Source: DAIRET01 sp036795455
GTDB lineage: Bacteria > Bacteroidota > Ignavibacteria > Ignavibacteriales > Ignavibacteriaceae
Assembly: GCA_036795455.1 (NCBI GenBank)
Contig: DAIRET010000085.1
Location: forward strand, 1-11,572
Direction: 5' to 3'
Length of the DNA: 11,572 nt
The first letter of the stretch is position 1, and every line of letters begins with the position of its first letter. The notes beneath the pieces are model-generated. The model was not told the origin of the DNA. It did no database searches and saw only the letters and a list, made by a program, of their open reading frames with translations. Below are positions 6,469 to 11,572 of the stretch, in pieces. A program made the translations under genes and the position numbers.

Positions 6469-8340
6469 TTATGTTCTTCCGAACCTTCTGTCGAATTCAT
6501 CAACCGAGATTTTTACAACAATCGGTCTTCCGTGGGGACAAACATACGGCATTGAAGTTGCAAATAATTGGTCAATTAGTATTCGCATTTCTTTTTCAGT
6601 TAGTTTATCTCCCGCTTTAATCGCTGCTTTACAAGAAAAAGATTTTGCAACGTTGTCGTTTTCGTCGGATATTTTTTTCTCGTTGATATTTATCAAGAAT
6701 TCATCAACAATCTCAAGTAGAATTTCAGCTTCATTGCCGGATTTTACTTCCTGCGGAACCCCGTCAATTACAATTGTATTCTTACTAAAAAACTTCAACT
6801 CGAATCCGAGTTTTACTAATGAGGGATAAATCTCTTTGATTAATTTATAAGTAGCGGGATCAACATCAATTGTTTTAGGGAAAAGCAACTGCTGCGAAAA
6901 AGGGAAATTAGCTTCAAACATACTCAGTGCTTTTTCATATAAAATTCGCTCGTGTGCCACATGCTGGTCGATAATCATCAACCCGGATTTAATTTGAGAG
7001 AGAATGTATTTATTATGCAACTGTACTAAAAACGCAGTACTCTCTTCTGTTTGAACAGAAGTTTTTACTTTGAAAATCTTTCTGCTATCATCTGTTCTTT
7101 CTTCTTCGTCAAATGGAAGCGGTTTTTTAATATCGGTTTTACTCTTATCAATTGATTCCTCTAAACTGCCGAAAATCAAATCAATATCGTTATCGCTTAA
7201 GTTTACTTTTTGAGTTTCTTTATTCTGAATAAACGGTCTGTCTGAAAAGTCATTTTTCAGCGGTCTAGTATAGCTTTGAACCGCAAGTTTTTCTCTTTCC
7301 GGGTAGATGTTTTTTTCCATCCCATTCTTTTGAAATGACAAATTAGGAACTAAATCAAATGATGCAAGACTTTTCCTTACAACCGCTAATACAAAGTTAT
7401 ATACATCTTTTTCATCATCAAACCTGATTTCAAGTTTGGAAGGATGAACATTCACGTCAGTTCTACGCGGGTCAATTTGAAGGAAAAGTATAAAGAAAGG
7501 GTAATCACCTTTTTCAATTACGTGTTCGTAAGCAGTAAAGACTGCATGGTTGATTTGTTTACTCTGGACATAACGATTATTAAGAAACAGGAATTGATTA
7601 CCTTTACTCTTTTTCAACTCCGATGGTTTTCCTACAAATCCTTTCAATGAAATGAAATCTGTAATCTCTTCTACATGAATAACAGAATTGAAAGTCTCTT
7701 CTCCGAAAACCTGTATTATCCTTTCATTCAACGTCGCTTTAGAATAGTTGAATTCGAGATCATCATCCAGATAAAACCTGAACTCAATTTCTGGGTGTGA
7801 TAATGCAATTTTGTTAAATGTGTCAATTATATGCTTTAGTTCAGTTGTATCGGTTTTTAGAAAGTTTCTTCTTGCAGGTGTATTATAAAAAAGATTTTTT
7901 ACCATAACGGAAGTCCCGACCTGGAAAGAATCTTTTTCTTTAATTACAGATTGGTTTTCATCCAGTTTGATAATAGTTCCCAGTTCATCATTTACAGTTC
8001 TTGATTTTAGTTCAAATTGGCTAACCGCTGCAATTGACGATAAAGCCTCACCCCGAAAACCAAGCGTTTTAATCGATTCAAGGTCTTCATAACCTTTTAT
8101 CTTGCTTGTCGCGTGTTTGAATATACAAATAACAGCATCTTCTTCGGACATTCCTTCGCCGTTATCGATAACCTGGATTAATGATTTCCCGGCTTTCTTT
8201 ATTGCAACTTCAATAAGAGTAGCATTAGCATCAATAGAGTTTTCTATTAATTCTTTAACAACAGATTCGGGTCTTTGAACAACTTCACCGGCTGCTATTT
8301 TATTAGCTAAGTTCTCCGGTAATATTTTAATTTTCGCCAT
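6469..8340 (-). CDS. mutL: DNA mismatch repair protein MutL (endonuclease type)
   Basis: This is a 623-aa protein of the expected MutL length. The N-terminal GHKL ATPase is complete: KELIEN (29-34, with the catalytic Glu at 30), DNGEGM (59-64), HATSK (76-80) and GFRGEAL (94-100). A low-complexity linker (about 340-430) leads to the C-terminal dimerisation and nicking domain. The metal-binding motif reads DQHVAHERILYE (458-469), the DQHA(x)2E(x)4E pattern with V for A. It is followed by QQLLFP, SCKAAIKAGDKL (Cys570), CPHGRP (from 601) and the final FGR. These are the motifs of MutL proteins that nick DNA themselves, found in bacteria lacking MutH. The ATG at 8340, ten bases after the folA stop, is preferred over the in-frame start at 8412. 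The extra 24 residues of the longer form have no family match, and the longer form would overlap folA by 62 bp. Confidence 0.96.
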   Translation of the reverse strand: MAKIKILPENLANKIAAGEVVQRPESVVKELIENSIDANATLIEVAIKKAGKSLIQVIDNGEGMSEEDAVICIFKHATSKIKGYEDLESIKTLGFRGEALSSIAAVSQFELKSRTVNDELGTIIKLDENQSVIKEKDSFQVGTSVMVKNLFYNTPARRNFLKTDTTELKHIIDTFNKIALSHPEIEFRFYLDDDLEFNYSKATLNERIIQVFGEETFNSVIHVEEITDFISLKGFVGKPSELKKSKGNQFLFLNNRYVQSKQINHAVFTAYEHVIEKGDYPFFILFLQIDPRRTDVNVHPSKLEIRFDDEKDVYNFVLAVVRKSLASFDLVPNLSFQKNGMEKNIYPEREKLAVQSYTRPLKNDFSDRPFIQNKETQKVNLSDNDIDLIFGSLEESIDKSKTDIKKPLPFDEEERTDDSRKIFKVKTSVQTEESTAFLVQLHNKYILSQIKSGLMIIDQHVAHERILYEKALSMFEANFPFSQQLLFPKTIDVDPATYKLIKEIYPSLVKLGFELKFFSKNTIVIDGVPQEVKSGNEAEILLEIVDEFLININEKKISDENDNVAKSFSCKAAIKAGDKLTEKEMRILIDQLFATSMPYVCPHGRPIVVKISVDEFDRRFGRT

Positions 8341-8350
8341 AAATAAGTAA

Positions 8351-8833
8351 CTAAGTTTTCTTCTTAAAGTGGATAATTTCAAATTTTTTCTGTTTATCGC
8401 GGTTGTCAACATACCAGATGTTTCTATCTATCTCCGGAAAGAATATATCACCTTCAACAGAAAAATTGATAAACGAAATCAATAACTCGTCGGCATATTT
8501 AAAGGCTTGAGAGTATACCTCCCCGCCGCCGGCTATAAACACTTTTTCATATTTCTTTGTTTCACAAAATTGAAAGCATTCGGAAAGAGAATTAAAAATA
8601 ACAACATTATCCGAGACATTTTTTAATGAGGCATCTCTTGTTAATACAAGGTTCACTCTATTTGACAACGGTTTCCCGAGTAACTCAAAAGTCTTCCTCC
8701 CTAAAATTACAGGAAAACCTGTAGTAGTATTTTTGAAATGTTTTATCTCTTCAGGAATGTTCCATAGCATTCCTGAACCGGATTTTCCAATTACACCGTT
8801 GTTTGCAACTGCCGCTATTACTATTTTTCTCAA
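8351..8833 (-). CDS. folA: Dihydrofolate reductase
   Basis: This 160-aa cytoplasmic enzyme reduces dihydrofolate to tetrahydrofolate with NADPH, feeding thymidylate, purine and methionine synthesis. The motifs are complete: IVIAAVANNGVIGK at the N-terminus, LWNIPEEIKHF with the proton-relay acid at Glu29 and Trp24, and GRKTFE (45-50). RVNLVLTR (59-66), the NADPH loop AGGGEVY (101-107) and VEGDIFFPEID near residue 127 follow. The start codon is TTG (8831-8833). The frame has a stop 15 bases further upstream and no ATG in between, and the protein then begins MRKIVIAA as expected for the family. The gene lies 10 bp ahead of mutL and probably shares its transcript, a reasonable pairing of nucleotide supply and DNA repair but not a functional link. 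Confidence 0.95.
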   Translation of the reverse strand: MRKIVIAAVANNGVIGKSGSGMLWNIPEEIKHFKNTTTGFPVILGRKTFELLGKPLSNRVNLVLTRDASLKNVSDNVVIFNSLSECFQFCETKKYEKVFIAGGGEVYSQAFKYADELLISFINFSVEGDIFFPEIDRNIWYVDNRDKQKKFEIIHFKKKT

Positions 8834-8868
8834 ATGATAGTGTCTTTATTAAATTTCATTTTCAATAG

Positions 8869-8899
8869 CAAATTTAACAAAATAATCGACTTGATAAAA
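8869..8899 (-). promoter_or_regulatory. Candidate promoter for the folA-mutL-ubiA unit
   Basis: On the minus strand TTTT (8899-8896) is followed after 19 bases by TAAATTTG (8876-8869), fitting TTTG-N19/20-TAnnTTTG with one mismatch. The predicted transcript would start about 25-30 nt before the folA TTG. It lies immediately past the stem-loop at 8900-8952, so the folA transcript would not contain that hairpin. Confidence 0.4.
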
Positions 8900-8952
8900 T
8901 GCAGGGTTAATTCTTTTAAGCTCATTTAAGCTGAAAGAAAGTTCACCCTGCA
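8900..8952 (-). terminator. Imperfect stem-loop between the TonB receptor gene and folA, probable terminator
   Basis: The outer arms are TGCAGGGT (8900-8907) and ACCCTGCA (8945-8952). After a T/C mismatch, AA/TT pairs (8909-8910 with 8942-8943), then TTCTTT (8911-8916) pairs with AAAGAA (8934-8939). AGCT (8919-8922) pairs with AGCT (8929-8932), closing a 6-nt loop. In total about 20 bp, broken by small bulges. It starts 12 bp past the receptor stop codon. On the minus strand it is followed by TTTT after no gap, and on the plus strand by a broken T-rich stretch. A terminator for the receptor transcript is the simplest reading; the T tract is short, so a protein-binding site or RNA-stability element remains possible. 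Confidence 0.45.
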
Positions 8953-8964
8953 CTTTTCATTTTT

Positions 8965-11238
8965 CTACAGTTCAAGACTTACACCGATAGACGGAAGTAT
9001 CCCGATATTGCTTCCTTCATCTACTGTTTTTGTTCTTGCATCCCACCTATATAAGCTAACATTATCGCGGTTGTATACATTTTGAATATCAATATAAGTG
9101 ATCAAAGTCCATCCATCGAAATTCCACCTTCTGTCAACCCGAACGTCTAGGCTGTGCAATTCCGGTAATCTTTTTGAAAAATAATTTGCAAGACTTTGAG
9201 TTCCATCCGGATTAAACGGTGTGTAAGGTTTACCTGTAGCATACCTAAACTTGAAGCTTGCTTCCCACTTTTCATTAAAAATATATCCGACACTCAGATT
9301 AAGAATCCATTTTTGTTCATAAGCTCCGGGACGCTTAATTCCATCAAGCGGAGTGAAAAATGTTTCATTATAGGTTAGAGAAAAAAGCCCGTAATGAGAT
9401 ATGCGTGATGATTTTTTCTGAACCGATAGTTCGACACCCCTCGAAAAACCTTTCCCCTCGCTAACAAGCGGTTCCAAACCGAAAGAAGCGAAATTATCTT
9501 CTGCACCGGTATACCCGGCTCCTGTATTGGCAAGTACAATATAAGGACGGGTAATACTTGCCGGATAGTTTTTATAATCTTTATAATAAGATTCAACTCT
9601 TAGGTTCACATCGTTTCTTAACCGATGATCTATACCGAGGATATATTGATCAACACGTATTTTTTTCAATTCCCTGTTTGTTGCATCCGAAATAAGCCAA
9701 ATATAGGAGGGGCTTTGATGATAAATCCCTGTGCTGAAGTTCAATGTTGTTATATCGGTTAATAGATACGCCAAAGATAATCGCGGGCTGAAGGAATATT
9801 TTTGACTTATAGCGTTGAAGTAATCTGTTCTAATTCCGAGATTCATTCTTAACCTATTGAAGTAAAAACCGCTATACTGAAAATAAGCATCTGATTTCCA
9901 AAAGTTTTCCCCGCTGTTCAAGGCTGTAACATTTAATGTTTCTCCGAATGTTGTAATAAAAAACGGAAGTTTTACACTGGCTTCAAATTGAATTAGTTTT
10001 ATTGACGCTCCAACATTTACTTCTGCTTTCGGAGAGATTTTGTATACAAGATCGCCACGTAGAGTGTTTTCTTCCTCTTTCGATACATTCATAAACACCG
10101 GGTTTAAAAGCGAATCTCTTTGTACAGTATCATAATCAATATAATTTCTGCTTAAACTTATTGTATAAAAACCTTTGTTAAACAAATGCCTGAAAGATAA
10201 ACCGGTTATATACTGTGTCTGATCGCTGGCAAGAGCTCTTGAGTTTTTATACCTTTTTTCTTCTGTATCATTAAAAAACTTCACGTTATCAAATGCACCA
10301 ATTAGTAAAAAAGAGAGTGAGTTATTATTATCAAAATTATAATTTATTTTCGTAAGTAAGTCATAGTATTCCGGGACGAACCCGAAGCCTGCTGCTTTGA
10401 ATATAAAATCGAGGTAGCTTCTGCGTGCAGAAAACAAAAAATTAGATTTATCCGATAAAGGTCCTTCTGCATTCAAACCGAATTGTGTCGCAGAAATAGT
10501 AGCTTTCCCGCCGAATTTATCTTTACGTCCATCCCGTAAATCAATTGTTAAAACGCTTGAAAGTTTGTCGCCGTATAATGCAGAAAAACCACCGGTTGAA
10601 AATGATGTCTCTCTTACGAAATCAAGATTGACGTAACTTAATGGTCCACCGGATGCACCCTGACTCCCGAAATGGTTTATATTTTGAACAGGGAATCCGT
10701 CCACAATAAATAAATTTTCAGATGGAGCCCCCCCCCGAACTACAAGATCGTTCCTTCCGGCTTCAGCTTGAGCTACTCCCGGTAAGACAGAGAGTGCCCT
10801 AACAACATCTTCAAATCCACCCGGAGCTCTTCGTATTTCTTCGTAGTTGAAAGTTTTAATGCTATTAACTTCAGTCGGAACTTTCGTAAAATAATCCGCA
10901 GTTACTTCTACGCTTCCGAGTTCAATGATTGATTCCTTTAGTTGAAAATCAATCATTGCTGGTCTGGCAGCATTAATTATAACATCAGTTTTTACCGTAG
11001 GATCATACCCGATTGCCGATGCCCGCAACTGGTAGCTGCCCACTGGAATATTCCTAATTGAATATTCTCCTTTATCATCAGTTGCTGCACCAAATGTTGT
11101 CCCCAATAAAAACACATTTACGCCGGGTATGGGTTGTTTTGTAGTAGCGTCAGTAACTTTTCCCATTATCAATCCGCTTTGTTGAGAATTAATCTGTATT
11201 CCCATCAACAAAAACATTATCATCAACCATCTATTCAT
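8965..11238 (-). CDS. TonB-dependent outer-membrane receptor with carboxypeptidase regulatory-like domain
   Basis: With the ATG at 11238 the protein has 757 aa. It starts with a signal peptide (MNRWLMIMFLLMGIQINSQQ, cleaved near 18-20). A carboxypeptidase-regulatory-like beta-sandwich follows (about 24-102), then a TonB-box-like stretch IELGSVEVTA (105-114). The plug domain (about 120-235) has VVRGGAPSENLFIVDGFPV (167-185) and NHFG. The rest is a 22-strand-type barrel rich in alternating aromatic residues. The family imports large ligands across the outer membrane using TonB energy; the ligand is unknown, and no SusD-like partner or TonB/ExbBD gene is adjacent. An in-frame TTG at 11250 was rejected because it puts acidic residues (EYE) before the signal. 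Nine consecutive G encode part of RGGA (168-171), a possible slippage site. The barrel ends in SLEL rather than the usual terminal aromatic residue. Confidence 0.93.
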   Translation of the reverse strand: MNRWLMIMFLLMGIQINSQQSGLIMGKVTDATTKQPIPGVNVFLLGTTFGAATDDKGEYSIRNIPVGSYQLRASAIGYDPTVKTDVIINAARPAMIDFQLKESIIELGSVEVTADYFTKVPTEVNSIKTFNYEEIRRAPGGFEDVVRALSVLPGVAQAEAGRNDLVVRGGAPSENLFIVDGFPVQNINHFGSQGASGGPLSYVNLDFVRETSFSTGGFSALYGDKLSSVLTIDLRDGRKDKFGGKATISATQFGLNAEGPLSDKSNFLFSARRSYLDFIFKAAGFGFVPEYYDLLTKINYNFDNNNSLSFLLIGAFDNVKFFNDTEEKRYKNSRALASDQTQYITGLSFRHLFNKGFYTISLSRNYIDYDTVQRDSLLNPVFMNVSKEEENTLRGDLVYKISPKAEVNVGASIKLIQFEASVKLPFFITTFGETLNVTALNSGENFWKSDAYFQYSGFYFNRLRMNLGIRTDYFNAISQKYSFSPRLSLAYLLTDITTLNFSTGIYHQSPSYIWLISDATNRELKKIRVDQYILGIDHRLRNDVNLRVESYYKDYKNYPASITRPYIVLANTGAGYTGAEDNFASFGLEPLVSEGKGFSRGVELSVQKKSSRISHYGLFSLTYNETFFTPLDGIKRPGAYEQKWILNLSVGYIFNEKWEASFKFRYATGKPYTPFNPDGTQSLANYFSKRLPELHSLDVRVDRRWNFDGWTLITYIDIQNVYNRDNVSLYRWDARTKTVDEGSNIGILPSIGVSLEL
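10728..10736 (-). repeat. G9 homopolymer in the plug-domain codons of the TonB receptor
   Basis: The plus strand has nine C in a row, so the coding strand reads CGG-GGG-GGG-GCT across Arg168-Gly-Gly-Ala171. It is by far the longest G/C run in this AT-rich window. Loss or gain of one base would shift the frame in the plug and remove the barrel. Confidence 0.9.
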
Positions 11239-11314
11239 TTCATATTCCAAATATTGTGAAAATTTAATTTTGTAACTTTATAGGTAAAACATAAGACAAA
11301 TAATAAAAAGTTCC

Positions 11315-11324
11315 TATTCGAATA
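11315..11324. other. 10-bp perfect palindrome upstream of the TonB receptor gene
   Basis: TATTCGAATA is its own reverse complement and lies 77 bp before the receptor ATG, near where its promoter should be. It could be an operator half-site pair, but palindromes of this size occur by chance in AT-rich DNA. I could not place a good promoter for the receptor; TATTATTTG at 11297-11305 (minus strand) is one base off the consensus spacing. Confidence 0.2.
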
Positions 11325-11434
11325 AGTGCAATTTAGTATTTGAAGTACCGAAACAACAATTAGTACGATTTCCCAATATCCTGATATTTTAACCCTTATT
11401 CATGGATTTTTTATTATAAATAAGGTTTTTCATT

Positions 11435-11466
11435 TTTGGTAAACAGAACTGACTGCGTTATATTTG
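11435..11466 (+). promoter_or_regulatory. Bacteroidota-type promoter of the tRNA-Leu gene
   Basis: TTTG (11435-11438), a 20-base spacer and TATATTTG (11459-11466) match the Bacteroidota primary-sigma consensus TTTG-N19/20-TAnnTTTG without mismatch. Transcription would begin about 6-10 bases on, leaving a leader of roughly 20-25 nt before the mature tRNA 5' end at 11499. The rest of the 11251-11498 gap holds no gene that I can see. Confidence 0.65.
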
Positions 11467-11498
11467 GACTTCAAAAAATCAAATATTCTTACATCAAT

Positions 11499-11572
11499 GC
11501 GAAAGTGGCGGAATTGGCAGACGCGCTAGACTTAGGATCTAGTATCGAGAGATGTGGGGGTTCGAGTCCCCC
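11499..11572 (+). tRNA. tRNA-Leu (anticodon UAG), 3' end cut by the window edge
   Basis: The acceptor 5' strand is GCGAAAG, followed by TG and a D-arm with GCGGAATTGGCAGACGC. The anticodon stem CTAGA/TCTAG encloses the loop CTTAGGA, so the anticodon is TAG and decodes CUA (and other CUN) leucine codons. A long variable arm with stem ATC/GAT and loop GAGA shows a class II tRNA, as expected for Leu. The T-arm GGGGG-TTCGAGT-CCCCC ends exactly at the window edge. Only the 3' acceptor strand and discriminator base are missing, so whether CCA is encoded cannot be seen. It is the only plus-strand gene in the window. Confidence 0.95.

Noticed and set aside
6463..6469. A7 run at the end of mutL considered as a programmed frameshift site.
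   Set aside because: The run begins in the last bases of the stop codon itself, so slippage there comes too late to bypass termination.
8341..8412. Longer MutL form starting at 8412, overlapping folA.
   Set aside because: The extra 24 residues have no match to MutL, and the ATG at 8340 places the family N-terminus (ILPENLANKIAAGEV) correctly.
9375..9596. 73-codon minus-strand frame inside the TonB receptor gene.
   Set aside because: It is a shifted frame within the receptor coding sequence, with no RBS or recognisable product; the receptor frame is unbroken there.
11239..11250. TTG start of the TonB receptor at 11250.
   Set aside because: It would put EYE ahead of the signal peptide; the ATG at 11238 gives a normal N-terminus (Arg3 then a hydrophobic core) with a GGA about 7 bases upstream.
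11391..11427. AACC-C-TTATT/AATAAGGTT inverted repeat followed by T residues upstream of the tRNA promoter.
   Set aside because: It has a weak, bulged AT-rich stem with an 18-nt loop and no plus-strand gene upstream to terminate.
1..11572. CRISPR arrays, insertion sequences, att sites at the tRNA, phage or defence genes.
   Set aside because: No repeat-spacer pattern, transposase or integrase motif, or terminal inverted repeat pair was seen; the tRNA 3' end, where an att site would lie, is outside the window.

Overview
The window is an AT-rich stretch of bacterial chromosome. Several features point to the Bacteroidota/Chlorobiota (FCB) group, and an Ignavibacteria-like member is my best guess. 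These are a TonB-dependent receptor with an N-terminal carboxypeptidase-regulatory-like domain, an endonuclease-type MutL, little Shine-Dalgarno signal ahead of most genes, and promoter candidates of the form TTTG-N19/20-TAnnTTTG. The lineage is inferred, not proven. Every protein gene lies on the minus strand; only the tRNA at the right edge is on the plus strand. No gene-free stretch exceeds 300 bases.

Layout from right to left, in the direction of transcription. A plus-strand tRNA-Leu(UAG) (11499 to the edge, lacking only its 3' acceptor strand) has a very good promoter at 11435-11466. Facing away from it is a TonB-dependent outer-membrane receptor (8965-11238), which carries a run of nine G in its plug-domain codons. 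A long imperfect stem-loop (8900-8952) separates the receptor from the next transcription unit. That unit holds folA (dihydrofolate reductase, TTG start), mutL, a short in-frame remnant of the C-terminus of methylmalonyl-CoA mutase, a UbiA-family prenyltransferase resembling decaprenyl-phosphate phosphoribosyltransferase, an unrecognised small lipoprotein, and a CNNM/CBS/CorC-type membrane protein. The last four of these are joined by 1- to 4-base stop/start overlaps, so they are probably translationally coupled. After a 71-bp gap comes a SulP anion transporter with a C-terminal STAS domain (GTG start with a clear SD). After a further 136 bp comes der (double-GTPase ribosome assembly factor), which overlaps by 4 bp the start of a CoA-disulfide-reductase-like flavoprotein cut by the left edge.

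Most of the content is housekeeping: folate metabolism, mismatch repair, ribosome assembly, ion transport and envelope functions. I found no CRISPR array, transposon, phage gene, toxin-antitoxin pair or defence island, and no convincing new multigene system. The points most worth a second look are the methylmalonyl-CoA mutase tail abutting the mutL stop codon, the G9 tract in the TonB receptor, the shared promoter motif, the stem-loop before folA, and the uncharacterised lipoprotein held between two membrane-protein genes.
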